Shown: positions 46,275-54,729 of the stretch, piece by piece
Position numbering within the stretch: position 1 is the first letter of the stretch
How the letters are laid out: each line of letters starts with the position of its first letter
Source of the DNA: Neobacillus soli NBRC 102451
GTDB lineage: Bacteria > Bacillota > Bacilli > Bacillales > Cytobacillaceae
Direction: 5' to 3'
DNA: 64,000 nt
Assembly: GCF_001591665.1 (NCBI RefSeq)
Contig: NZ_BCVI01000039.1
Span: forward strand, 1 to 64,000
The notes under the pieces: generated by a model
The model's database searches: none
What the model was told of the DNA's origin: nothing
Seen by the model: only the letters and a program-made list of their open reading frames with translations
Program-made: the position numbers and the translations under genes

Positions 46275-46505
46275 ATGCTAAATGTAGCAGTTATAGGGCT
46301 TGGCGATATTTCTAAAATTCATATTCCAGCAATACAGGCTAACCCGAATGCCCAGTTGGTGGCAGTCTGTGATATAGATGAAGCGATGCAAAGGGATTAT
46401 TTTTTGCTACCAACGCCAATGCAGACGATTCCAGTGTTGAGCTGCAGGTGCTTTTGGAAAAAGGAAATTTACGATCAAAGACAGCATCTTAACGAAGGTA
46501 AATGA
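46275..46505 (+). pseudogene. Truncated Gfo/Idh/MocA oxidoreductase remnant
   Basis: The first 40 residues (MLNVAVIGLGDISKIHIPAI, then QLVAVCDIDEA) are a normal Rossmann start of this family. The rest is unrelated short coding, and the frame ends after 76 residues. The remaining 300 residues of the gene have been deleted. AAAGGGGATCGG precedes the ATG. Confidence 0.75.
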
Positions 46506-46513
46506 AAATATGA

Positions 46514-46544
46514 AGAAAGAAAAAGCCCCTGAATTCGAGGGCTT
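46514..46544 (-). terminator. Terminator after the second ROK gene
   Basis: On the minus strand AAGCCCT/AGGGGCTT form a stem followed by TTTTCTTT. It overlaps the stop codon. Confidence 0.7.
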
Positions 46545-47709
46545 ATCTATTGTCAATAGTTAAACTTAACTTAGTGACTTCTAAAAAGTTTTTAATTGCT
46601 AAAGCACAGGCTCCCATTACGGATGCTTTATTTCCAAGGTCTGATATGAGTAGTTCACAGTAATGGCTAACGGTTGAAGTGAGGTGAGCCTGGATTTCTG
46701 ATATAGCATTTGGATATATTCGCAGTAATTCACTATTAATAACTAAAATCTCTGGATTATACAGATTAATAATATTATTGATCCCAATTGAAAGAAACTT
46801 AATATAATGCTCCATTTGCTTACACGTATTAGGTTCTTGCTCCAAAAGCAAATTTCGGATATCACCATACCTTAAATCGAGTTTGTTCTGCTGTTTAGAT
46901 ACTCGTTTAAGTAAACTTGATTCCGAAGCATATTGTTCCCAACAGCCCATATTCCCGCAGCTACAAGGAATTCCATCAGGGACAACAATCATATGTCCAA
47001 TTTCACCTGCATAACCGTGATATCCTTTGAGAGCTTCACCTTTGACCATTATGCCAAGCCCGATTCCTGAATACAAACTTAATGACAATAAGTTCTCACT
47101 TTGGTGATGTTTGTATACTTTTTCGGCAAATGAGCACAAATTAGCATTGTTCTCAATATATACATCGATACCAAGTTCATTAATTAAGTCATCTTTTAAA
47201 TTTTTGTTATGCCACTGATGTTGGGGAACAAAATAAATCATCTCATCCTTATTTACAATTCCATGAATCCCAATAACCACACTTACCAGGCCATAACGAG
47301 CTTGTTCGCATAGTTGTCTGTATGCCTTGATATGCTTAATTAATAGTCCAAGAATGACGAGATAATCAGAGGATTGCAGTTCAATTGAATCAGTCTGAAC
47401 TGGAAAACCGTTAATGTTTGCAAGTGTATACGTAATTGAATTTTTATCAAGGTCCACTCCTAATACAAACCCAGCCTGCTCGTTAATCGAAAGCATGATT
47501 GGCCTTCTGCCAAGATTTTTATGCTCTTGCTGGGTTTCAACAATTAATTCTTCCGCCAATAAATCAGCGGCTTGAACAGAAATAGTTGCCTTATTTAATC
47601 CCGTAATTTTTGCTAAATCTGCTCTAGAAATCTTCCCATATTCAATAATTTTGCTGATGATTAAAGAACGGTTAATTTTTTTGATATATGCAGCATCGCC
47701 GGTAAGCAT
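46543..47709 (-). CDS. ROK-family transcriptional repressor (second copy)
   Basis: The 388-residue paralogue of 38620-39813 (both start M-TGDAAYIKKINRS) has a winged helix (KISRADLAKITGLNKATIS), a zinc motif CSCGNMGCWEQYASESS and a ROK fold. It is divergent from the larA-like gene. A 25-bp palindrome that differs from the uxaC operator at only three positions lies at that promoter. The pair probably share operators and may respond to different intermediates. Confidence 0.9.
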   Translation of the reverse strand: MLTGDAAYIKKINRSLIISKIIEYGKISRADLAKITGLNKATISVQAADLLAEELIVETQQEHKNLGRRPIMLSINEQAGFVLGVDLDKNSITYTLANINGFPVQTDSIELQSSDYLVILGLLIKHIKAYRQLCEQARYGLVSVVIGIHGIVNKDEMIYFVPQHQWHNKNLKDDLINELGIDVYIENNANLCSFAEKVYKHHQSENLLSLSLYSGIGLGIMVKGEALKGYHGYAGEIGHMIVVPDGIPCSCGNMGCWEQYASESSLLKRVSKQQNKLDLRYGDIRNLLLEQEPNTCKQMEHYIKFLSIGINNIINLYNPEILVINSELLRIYPNAISEIQAHLTSTVSHYCELLISDLGNKASVMGACALAIKNFLEVTKLSLTIDNR

Positions 47710-47776
47710 AAAATCCCTCCTTTGTTTCTTCTTTTGAAATAGACTAATAAAAATGGTATGTTATGCTACATAATTA

Positions 47777-47838
47777 TTGACGTAAAGTTAGCATAATGAT
47801 ATTATACAGGTAATTAGTTTGTTTGGTAAACAAATTAA
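47777..47838 (+). promoter_or_regulatory. larA-like promoter with 25-bp ROK-type operator
   Basis: TTGACG (47777-47782), 17 bases, TATTAT (47800-47805), then the palindrome at 47814-47838 (TTAGTTTGTTTG, G, TAAACAAATTAA). It matches 22 of 25 bases of the uxaC operator. The distance from -10 to operator is almost the same as at uxaC (8 versus 10 bases). Confidence 0.8.
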
Positions 47839-47971
47839 GTTATATAAATTCATAAATTAATTTAGGATTATAATGAAAGGGATTACAAAAGAGTTTTTTA
47901 ATGAAATAGACATACCATTTACATGGAATTTTATCCAGTGTAGAACTCTTACATACTGAAAAGGAGTGTGT

Positions 47972-49246
47972 TTGTCCGTGGGTATACTTCAAGAGTTATT
48001 AAAAGATATTCCAATACCAAAAATGGCAAAAGTAAAAGTGAAGTTTGACGACGAAGAGATTGTAGATCTCGGCACAGTTTTAAAAGAAAAATTACAGCAA
48101 GAACAAATTAGAAAAACAGTCAAGCCTGGCATGGAAATCGCTATCGCTATAGGAAGCAGGGGACTTGACCGCCTAGTGGAATTAACTGCCGTAACGGTGC
48201 AGTTCTTAAAGGAATTAGGAGCAAAGCCATTCATCGTTCCAAGCATGGGAAGCCATGGTGGTGCTACAGCGAAAGGACAGCGCGAAGTGTTAGCGCATCT
48301 TGGGGTTACAGAGGAAAGCGCGGGTTGTGAAATTCGCTCATCGATGGAAGTAGTAAAGATTAGCGAACTGTCGAATGGATTGCCTGTATATGTCGATAAA
48401 TATGCTTCAGAAGCTGATGGCATTGTGGTAATCAATCGGGTGAAACCACATACGGCATTCCGGGGCCCTGTTGAAAGCGGACTTATGAAGATGATAAGTA
48501 TCGGCTTAGGGAAACAAAAAGGAGCCGAAGCATGCCATCAAATGGGTTTTAAGTATATGGCAGAAAATGTGCCAGCAATGGCGAAAATCATCATGGAAAA
48601 AACACCATTCCTTTTCGGGGTTGCTACTGTTGAAAATGCTTTTGACAAAGTGGCAATTGTTGAAGCTTTAACACAAGAAGAGATTATCGAAAAAGAAGCT
48701 GGGTTACAGACACAAGCTAAAGCCTTATTGCCAAAGCTATTTTTTGATCAATTGGATGTTCTTGTAATAGATGAAATTGGTAAAAATATTAGCGGGGATG
48801 GAATGGATCCAAATATCACAGGTCGTTATCCCACTCCATATGCCACTGGCGGCCCTGATGTTAACAAAATGGTGGTACTCGATGTAACAGATGAATCAGA
48901 GGGTAATGCCAATGGAGTTGGAACCGCAGATTTTACGACCCAACGCCTAGTAGACAAAATGGATTTAGAAGGAACCTATGCAAATGGTTTAACATCAACC
49001 GTTGTAGCTCCAACAAAAATAGCTACTACATTACCAAACGATAAACAATCGATTCAAGCGGCTGTTAAAACATGCAATATATTAGATTTCAATAATGTCA
49101 AACTGGTTCGAATAAAAAATACCTTAAAGCTAAGTGAAATTGAAGTTTCCGAACAGCTTCTTGACTATATAGCAAGTCATCCAAATATGGAGCAGGTTTC
49201 AGACCTTTATGAATTCCCATTTGATGAAAACGGGAATTTATTTTAA
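47972..49246 (+). CDS. LarA-superfamily nickel-pincer-dependent 2-hydroxyacid racemase/epimerase (putative D-mannonate/D-gluconate 2-epimerase)
   Basis: The 424-residue DUF2088 protein is as long as lactate racemase LarA. It keeps three histidines at matching spacing: H95 (MGSHGG), H160 (VKPHTAF) and H189 (EACHQMG), with K173 (SGLMKM) as the likely lysine that holds the nickel-pincer nucleotide. In LarA these are H108, H174, H200 and K184. Superfamily members act on several 2-hydroxyacids, reportedly including D-gluconate. Neighbours (UxuB-like SDR, gluconokinase, uxaC) point to D-mannonate and D-gluconate as substrate pair (inference). The start is TTG 47972, with GTG 47978 possible, behind AAAAGGAG. 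The cofactor genes larE, larB and larC follow. Confidence 0.85.
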   Translation: MSVGILQELLKDIPIPKMAKVKVKFDDEEIVDLGTVLKEKLQQEQIRKTVKPGMEIAIAIGSRGLDRLVELTAVTVQFLKELGAKPFIVPSMGSHGGATAKGQREVLAHLGVTEESAGCEIRSSMEVVKISELSNGLPVYVDKYASEADGIVVINRVKPHTAFRGPVESGLMKMISIGLGKQKGAEACHQMGFKYMAENVPAMAKIIMEKTPFLFGVATVENAFDKVAIVEALTQEEIIEKEAGLQTQAKALLPKLFFDQLDVLVIDEIGKNISGDGMDPNITGRYPTPYATGGPDVNKMVVLDVTDESEGNANGVGTADFTTQRLVDKMDLEGTYANGLTSTVVAPTKIATTLPNDKQSIQAAVKTCNILDFNNVKLVRIKNTLKLSEIEVSEQLLDYIASHPNMEQVSDLYEFPFDENGNLF

Positions 49247-49268
49247 ATAATGAGGGGAGTAGAGAGAT

Positions 49269-50039
49269 ATGGCACAATTATTTGATTTAACAGGGAAAAC
49301 AGCAATTGCAATTGGGGGGAATGGGGTCTTAGGTTCTGCAATGGCCAAAGGATTAGCAGATTACGGCGCTAAAGTAGCGATTGTCGGCCGTAATCTTGAA
49401 AAGGCAGAGGAAGTTGTCAAGGAAATCGAAGCAAGCGGCGGGGAAGCTAAGGCATTTTCAGCAGATGTTAGTTCAAAGGATTCATTAGTTAACGTAGCGA
49501 ATGAAATTGAACAGTGGTCCGGCGGTTGGGATATTCTCCTGAATGCACCTGGTACAAATAGTGCCACACCTTTTTTTGAACTGAATATGGATGAGTATGA
49601 TAAAATTATGGATATTAACTTAAAAGGAATTGTGTTAACCTGTCAGATTTTTGCAAAGAGAATGATTGAACAGGAAAGAAAAGGCAGTATCATTAATATT
49701 TCATCTGTCTCATCGACAACGCCACTTTCTAGAGTGTTTACGTATTCCGTTTCAAAAGCAGGACTTAACAGTGTTACACAGTTTTTAGCACGTGAATTTG
49801 CTCAGAATGGAATTCGTGTTAATGCGATTATTCCAGGATTTTTCCCTGCTGAACAAAATCGAAAAATATTAGACAAAGAACGAATCGAATCCATCATGAG
49901 TCATACTCCGATGAAGCGCTTTGGTGAAGCGGAAGAATTACAAGGTGCTACTGTTTGGCTTGCCTCTGAAAAAGCTTCAAGCTTTGTAACAGGTACGCTA
50001 GTTCGTGTTGATGGCGGCTTTGGCAGCATGACTATATAA
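49269..50039 (+). CDS. SDR-family D-mannonate oxidoreductase (UxuB type)
   Basis: The 256-residue short-chain dehydrogenase has the cofactor motif GGNGVLG (16-22), catalytic S146, Y159 and K163 (YSVSK) and the tail VDGGFGS. The stretch PGFFPAEQNRKIL..HTPMKRFGEAEEL resembles Bacillus SDR-type fructuronate reductases (PGFF..QNR, TPM.RFGE). It would reduce D-fructuronate to D-mannonate with NADH. A gluconate 5-dehydrogenase-like role is the main alternative. GAGGGGAG precedes the ATG, 22 bases after the larA-like gene. Confidence 0.82.
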   Translation: MAQLFDLTGKTAIAIGGNGVLGSAMAKGLADYGAKVAIVGRNLEKAEEVVKEIEASGGEAKAFSADVSSKDSLVNVANEIEQWSGGWDILLNAPGTNSATPFFELNMDEYDKIMDINLKGIVLTCQIFAKRMIEQERKGSIINISSVSSTTPLSRVFTYSVSKAGLNSVTQFLAREFAQNGIRVNAIIPGFFPAEQNRKILDKERIESIMSHTPMKRFGEAEELQGATVWLASEKASSFVTGTLVRVDGGFGSMTI

Positions 50040-50127
50040 TAAACAAGTGCACATAAATCAACCACCTAATAAATAGGTTAAAAGTGGTGGGTAATAGATT
50101 AGAGCATGGTGGGGGGAGAAAAGGACA

Positions 50128-50931
50128 ATGCTAACAGAAAAATACAAAAAATTACAGTCTATTCTCCGTGAAATGGAATCGGTAGTTGTCGCATTTTCGG
50201 GGGGAGTAGATAGTACGTTTTTGCTAAAGGCTGCACTGGACACATTAGGTGTAGATCATGTGCTAGCCGTAACAGCGGACTCGGAAAGCTATCCGTCTAG
50301 TGAACTTGAAGAGGCAAAAGTGCTTGCGGAAAAGATGGGTGTCAGGCACCAAGTGATTGAAACGTCAGAACTTGCGATTCCAGGTTACGCGGAGAACAAT
50401 AAGAATCGTTGTTACTTTTGCAAGAGCAGTTTATTTGATCATTTACTTCCGGTTATGGAAGAAATGGGCTTTCAAAATGTGATTTATGGTGTTATTGCTG
50501 ACGATATGAATGAATTTCGTCCTGGTATGCAAGCAGCAAAGGAAAAGGGAATTCGTGGTCCACTGCAAGAGGCTGATTTGTTTAAACAAGACATCAGGGA
50601 GCTATCACAAAAGTTTGATTTACCGACATGGGATAAACCATCTTTAGCATGTCTATCATCAAGGATTGCCTATGGTGAGTATATTACTAAAGAAAAGCTT
50701 ACTAAGGTGGAAAAAGCGGAAGCGTATTTAAAATCCCTTCAACTTCGTCAAGTTCGGGTCCGCACACATCAAGAAATTGCTAGGATTGAAGTCGAACCTA
50801 AAGATATGAAAATCGTTTTGGAAAATCATGATTCGATTGTAAAAGAGCTTCAATGCTATGGCTATAAATATATAACGTTAGATTTAATTGGATATCAGAG
50901 CGGAAGTATGAATAAGGTCCTCGCCCAATGA
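50128..50931 (+). CDS. larE: LarE, ATP-dependent sacrificial sulfur transferase
   Basis: LarE puts sulfur onto the pyridinium precursor of the nickel-pincer cofactor. The 267-residue protein has the PP-loop SGGVDS (residues 24-29) and the conserved cysteine C175 (SLACLSSRIAYG), which corresponds to the sacrificial Cys of the Lactobacillus enzyme. Further cysteines lie in NRCYFCKSS. A G-rich site precedes the ATG. A strong terminator follows, so it is the last gene of the larA-sdr-larE unit. Confidence 0.94.
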   Translation: MLTEKYKKLQSILREMESVVVAFSGGVDSTFLLKAALDTLGVDHVLAVTADSESYPSSELEEAKVLAEKMGVRHQVIETSELAIPGYAENNKNRCYFCKSSLFDHLLPVMEEMGFQNVIYGVIADDMNEFRPGMQAAKEKGIRGPLQEADLFKQDIRELSQKFDLPTWDKPSLACLSSRIAYGEYITKEKLTKVEKAEAYLKSLQLRQVRVRTHQEIARIEVEPKDMKIVLENHDSIVKELQCYGYKYITLDLIGYQSGSMNKVLAQ

Positions 50932-50967
50932 CCTTTTCTAACGGCAATTTGGGCCAGATAAGTAATT

Positions 50968-51013
50968 GTTAAAAGAAAAGGCTTTGGAATAATCCAGAGC
51001 CTTTTCTTTTAAC
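50968..51013. terminator. Bidirectional terminator after larE
   Basis: GTTAAAAGAAAAGGCT pairs exactly with AGCCTTTTCTTTTAAC, with a further inner TGGA/TCCA. It splits the lar cluster into two units. Confidence 0.85.
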
Positions 51014-51053
51014 CATCATAAAAAGAGCAATAAAAGATAATTATGAGCTACAA

Positions 51054-51059
51054 TATAAT
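51054..51059 (+). promoter_or_regulatory. Probable -10 box for the gntK-larBC-nickel transporter unit
   Basis: A consensus TATAAT lies 25 bases before the gntK start, after the larE terminator. The -35 (TAAAAG at 51031-51036) is poor, so activator help or a weak promoter is possible. No ROK palindrome was seen here. Confidence 0.45.
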
Positions 51060-51083
51060 GTAATGTGAAAAGGAAGATGAAGC

Positions 51084-52559
51084 ATGTCAAGAGAGTTTGT
51101 AATTGGACTTGATATTGGAACAACAAGTGTGAAAGCGTGTGTGTTTAATTTACATGGAAAACTAGTAGCAGATGTTGAGAAAATGATTAATTCGGCATAC
51201 CCAAGGCAGGGGTGGGTGGAGCAAAACCCAATTGAAATTGAACAGTCTGCGATTGTAGCTACCAGAGAAGCTATAGAAAAGGCGGCTATTGAGAAAAATG
51301 AAATTGTCTCACTTGGCTTTTCTGCTGCAATGCATTCACTTCTTTGTGTGAATGATAAGGGAACGCCAATATCTCCAGCCCTAATTTGGGCAGATGGAAG
51401 AAGCTATAAACAAGCTGAAGATATCATTAATACAATCGGAAAAAATGTTTACAGCAAAACAGGAACACCGATTCATCCAATGACACCATTTGTAAAATTA
51501 TTATGGATGAAAGAGCAGGAGTATGAACCATATCAAAAGGCGAAATATTTTATGTCCATAAAGGAGTATATACTCCAATGCTGGTTTGGCCAAAGGGTAA
51601 TCGATTATTCGATGGCATCTGCAACAGGATTATTCAATCCGGCAACACATAAGTGGGAACAAGAGCTATTAGAACTTACAGGTATAACTGAAAATCAGCT
51701 TTCTGAAATCGTTCCTCCAACAAAGGTATTAATGGGAATTAAACGCGATAAAGCGGAAGCAATGGGTATTTCACCAGAAATGCCAGTAGTTGTCGGGGCG
51801 GCAGATGGACAATTGGCGAATCTGGGAAATGGTGCGATTCTTCCCGGTGAGGTGGCTGTTTCGGTTGGAACTAGCGGGGCTATCAGGCAAGTCACTAAAG
51901 GAGTTAAAATTAGTGAAAATCAGGAAACGTTTTGTTATTCTTTTACAGAGGATTCATCTATCATTGGCGGACCGACCAATAATGGGGGCATTGCCTTACA
52001 ATGGTTAAAAGATCTATTGAAAGATGAAAGAAGTTTTACCGAATTTCTTTCTGATGCTGGACAGGTTGCTCCAGGAGCAGAGGGTTTGCTCTTCCTTCCT
52101 TATTTAAATGGCGAAAGAGCACCAATTTGGAATCAGCGGGCAAAAGGGAATTTTTATGGGGTATCCATCACACATAAAAGGGAACATTTTATTCGTGCAG
52201 TCCTTGAGGGAGTTACATTTAATCTCTATCAAATTGGAAAAGCATTGGAGCGCTTAACAGGTGAGCCGGAAAAAGTTTATGTCAACGGCGGATTAGCCAG
52301 GTCGCCGCTTTGGCTGCAAATGATGGCCGATATTTTTGAAGCAGAAATTTATGTATCGGAAAGTCACCACAGTGCAGCGTGGGGGGCAGCATGGACTTCA
52401 TTAGTAGCTATTAATAAAGTAAATTCTTTTGAAGAGATTAAACAGAATATTCCAATGGGTAAGCCAACTATTCCAAACAAGGAAAACAGTATTCGTTATA
52501 AGAAAATCTATCAGAACTATGAAATGTTAGCAAATGATATGGTGAAATATTTTAGGTAA
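51084..52559 (+). CDS. gntK: Gluconokinase (FGGY family)
   Basis: The 491-residue sugar kinase phosphorylates D-gluconate to 6-phosphogluconate. It has FGGY motifs VIGLDIGTTSVKACVFN, the phosphate-binding AADGQLANLGNG, PGEVAVSVGTSGAIR and the family pattern YVNGGLARSPLWLQMMADIF. It resembles Bacillus GntK more than xylulose or glycerol kinases (AMHSLLCVND, IWADGRS). Its placement between larE and larB links gluconate to the nickel-pincer enzyme and supplies the substrate for gndA. Confidence 0.92.
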   Translation: MSREFVIGLDIGTTSVKACVFNLHGKLVADVEKMINSAYPRQGWVEQNPIEIEQSAIVATREAIEKAAIEKNEIVSLGFSAAMHSLLCVNDKGTPISPALIWADGRSYKQAEDIINTIGKNVYSKTGTPIHPMTPFVKLLWMKEQEYEPYQKAKYFMSIKEYILQCWFGQRVIDYSMASATGLFNPATHKWEQELLELTGITENQLSEIVPPTKVLMGIKRDKAEAMGISPEMPVVVGAADGQLANLGNGAILPGEVAVSVGTSGAIRQVTKGVKISENQETFCYSFTEDSSIIGGPTNNGGIALQWLKDLLKDERSFTEFLSDAGQVAPGAEGLLFLPYLNGERAPIWNQRAKGNFYGVSITHKREHFIRAVLEGVTFNLYQIGKALERLTGEPEKVYVNGGLARSPLWLQMMADIFEAEIYVSESHHSAAWGAAWTSLVAINKVNSFEEIKQNIPMGKPTIPNKENSIRYKKIYQNYEMLANDMVKYFR

Positions 52560-52575
52560 TAAAGGGGGAAATCGA

Positions 52576-53349
52576 ATGCTTGAGGATATTTTAAAGCAAG
52601 TTCAAAATGGAACCCTTAGCATAACAGAAGCGAAGGAACAATTAGGAACTTTTGAAAATTTGGGTTTTGCGAAAGTTGACCACCATCGAAAAAAACGACA
52701 GGGATTCGCAGAGGTCGTGTATGGGGAAGGAAAAACAGCGGAACAAATCATTTCGATTGTTCAGGCATTAAGGGTACGAAATGACGAAGTACTTGTCACA
52801 CGAGTTGCAAAGGCGAAGGCTGAACTTATCCGTAGCACACTTCCATATCTTATTTATAATGAAACGGCAAGAATTCTTTTTTGGAAGAAGGAAGCAGCGG
52901 GTAAGACAAACTCTCAAGGATACATTGCAGTAATTGCAGCAGGGACATCTGATTTACCGGTGGCTGAAGAGGCAGCTGTAACAGCTGAAGTATTGGGAAG
53001 CAGTGTACATCGGATTTATGATGTAGGTGTTGCCGGGATTCATCGCTTGTTAAGCCATGCTGAGGAAATTCAAAATGCGACTGTCTCAGTTGTTGTGGCA
53101 GGTATGGAAGGGGCCCTTCCAAGTGTGGTAGGTGGACTTGTTTCCCATCCTGTTATAGCTGTCCCGACAAGTGTTGGTTATGGAGCAAACTTCAATGGAT
53201 TATCTGCGTTACTTACAATGTTAAACTCATGTGCTTCAGGGATTAGTGTTGTAAATATTGATAATGGATTTGGCGGGGGATATAACGCCGTGTTAATTCA
53301 CCAACTTGCACAGAGAGGGGCAGGAAAAAATGAAGACACTTTACTTTGA
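52576..53349 (+). CDS. larB: LarB, nickel-pincer cofactor biosynthesis carboxylase
   Basis: LarB carboxylates and hydrolyses nicotinic acid adenine dinucleotide, the first step of nickel-pincer nucleotide synthesis. The 257-residue protein has an N-terminal region (AEVVYGEGKTAEQI) and a PurE-like C-terminal domain (VIAAGTSDLPVAEEAAVTAE, ASVVAGMEGALPSVVGGL-type pattern, PTSVGYGANFNGLSALL). AAGGGGG precedes the ATG. It overlaps larC1 by 20 bases. Confidence 0.95.
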   Translation: MLEDILKQVQNGTLSITEAKEQLGTFENLGFAKVDHHRKKRQGFAEVVYGEGKTAEQIISIVQALRVRNDEVLVTRVAKAKAELIRSTLPYLIYNETARILFWKKEAAGKTNSQGYIAVIAAGTSDLPVAEEAAVTAEVLGSSVHRIYDVGVAGIHRLLSHAEEIQNATVSVVVAGMEGALPSVVGGLVSHPVIAVPTSVGYGANFNGLSALLTMLNSCASGISVVNIDNGFGGGYNAVLIHQLAQRGAGKNEDTLL

Positions 53350-54169
53350 TTGTTTTTCAGGAATCAGCGGGGATATGGTCATTGGCGCGCTTATTGATGC
53401 TGGTGCAGACCCTCATCGGTTAGAAGAGGAATTAAAAAAGCTTAATATTGATGATGAGTATGAATTAGCATGGAAAAAGATAGTAAAGAATGGGATTACT
53501 AGTACAAAGTTTGATGTGCAGTTATTGAATGATGGACTTTCCCATGACCATGAGCATAGCCACGGACACGAGCATGACCATCACCATAGTCATAGCCACG
53601 AGCATGAGCATGAGCATGATCACCAGCATAGTCATGGCCACGAGCATGACCATCACCATGAACACCGTGCCTATAAAGATATTGTAAAATTAATTGAGGG
53701 CGCTGCTTTTTCTAATCAAGTGAAGGAAACAGCTTTAAAGATATTTAAAAGAATTGGTGAAGCGGAAGGACATATTCATGGGATACCGTTGGAGCAGGTT
53801 CATTTTCATGAAGTTGGGGCAGTTGATTCAATTATTGATATTATCGGTGCAGCCATCTTAATTCATCAATTGGAAATAGATGTCATTAAGTCATCACCAG
53901 TTCCTGTAGGTACGGGGAAAATCCATATTGACCATGGGATTTATCCGGTACCCGCACCTGCCACACTTGAAATTTTAAAAGGAGTGCCGATTGAACAATC
54001 GGATATTAGAGCGGAACTTACGACACCAACGGGTGCAGCGATTGTGGCAGTCCTTGCAGAAGAATTTTGTTCTCTTCCTTCTATGCAGATTCAATCAATT
54101 GGCTATGGGGCAGGAACAAAAACCTTTAATAACCACCCAAATGTTCTAAGAGTGATTATTGGTGAGTAA
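53330..54169 (+). CDS. larC1: LarC1, N-terminal part of nickel insertase LarC
   Basis: LarC inserts nickel into the finished pincer cofactor. This 279-residue part has the N-terminal core (LYFDCFSGISGDMVIGALID), a histidine-rich insert at residues 72-112 (repeats of HEHDHHH and HSHGHEH, about half His) and the body VHFHEVGAVDSIIDIIGAAI, with TPTGAAIVAVL near the end. The His-rich stretch probably binds or stores nickel. The stop falls at the natural end of the domain (NHPNVLRVIIGE). ATG 53330 follows CAGGAAAAA; a longer frame from 53306 lies inside larB. Confidence 0.94.
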   Translation: MKTLYFDCFSGISGDMVIGALIDAGADPHRLEEELKKLNIDDEYELAWKKIVKNGITSTKFDVQLLNDGLSHDHEHSHGHEHDHHHSHSHEHEHEHDHQHSHGHEHDHHHEHRAYKDIVKLIEGAAFSNQVKETALKIFKRIGEAEGHIHGIPLEQVHFHEVGAVDSIIDIIGAAILIHQLEIDVIKSSPVPVGTGKIHIDHGIYPVPAPATLEILKGVPIEQSDIRAELTTPTGAAIVAVLAEEFCSLPSMQIQSIGYGAGTKTFNNHPNVLRVIIGE

Positions 54170-54225
54170 ATGAATGAGAAATTGCTTACATAAAATGGTT
54201 TTTTAATGTGAAAGGAGTTTGTCTA

Positions 54226-54699
54226 GTGGACTTACATCCTCCCAATCATGAACATCTTGATTACCAAATGGTCAAAATGGAAGTCAACCTTGATGATATA
54301 CCAGGGGAATGGCTTGGCAATGTAATGGACCTCCTTTTTGAGGCTGGGGCTAATGATGTTTTCTATACACCCATATATATGAAAAAAAATCGACCAGGCG
54401 TGTTGCTTCAATTGCTTTGCTCACAGAAAAATGTAAAGACAATGAAGGAAATTCTATTTAAGGAAACCACCACACTTGGGGTACGCTACTATCCATTAAC
54501 GGTACACCGCTTAGAAAGAATGTTTAGAAAGGTTTTAACAAAGTGGGGTCCTGTGACAGTAAAAGAGGGTATTTACGAAGGCCAAGTCGTACAAAGAGCC
54601 CCGGAGTTTGAAGAATGCAAAAATATTGCACGACTTCATAACATTCCATTGAAACGGGTTTATGAACAAGTTTGGAAATCATTAGGGCAGGAAGAGTAG
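54226..54699 (+). CDS. larC2: LarC2, C-terminal part of nickel insertase LarC
   Basis: This 157-residue part matches the C-terminal nickel-binding domain of LarC (VKMEVNLDDIPGEWLGNVMD, YTPIYMKKNRPGVLLQLLCS). It has its own start, GTG 54226, with AAAGGAG eight bases before it and a 56-base gap after larC1. In Lactobacillus plantarum the two parts are joined by programmed frameshifting. Here they look like two separate genes, and a fused product would need a different mechanism. Confidence 0.92.
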   Translation: MDLHPPNHEHLDYQMVKMEVNLDDIPGEWLGNVMDLLFEAGANDVFYTPIYMKKNRPGVLLQLLCSQKNVKTMKEILFKETTTLGVRYYPLTVHRLERMFRKVLTKWGPVTVKEGIYEGQVVQRAPEFEECKNIARLHNIPLKRVYEQVWKSLGQEE

Positions 54700-54729
54700 A
54701 AAAGAAAGCAGAAAATAGGGGGGAAAGAT

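Noticed and set aside
47972..49246. Plain lactate racemase assignment for the LarA-like gene
   Set aside because: No lactate genes are nearby, and the spacing between the catalytic His and Lys differs from LarA (13 versus 10 residues); the sugar-acid context favours another 2-hydroxyacid.
53540..53665. Short repeated units resembling a CRISPR-like or tandem-repeat array
   Set aside because: They are the codons of the histidine-rich insert of LarC1, not spaced repeats.
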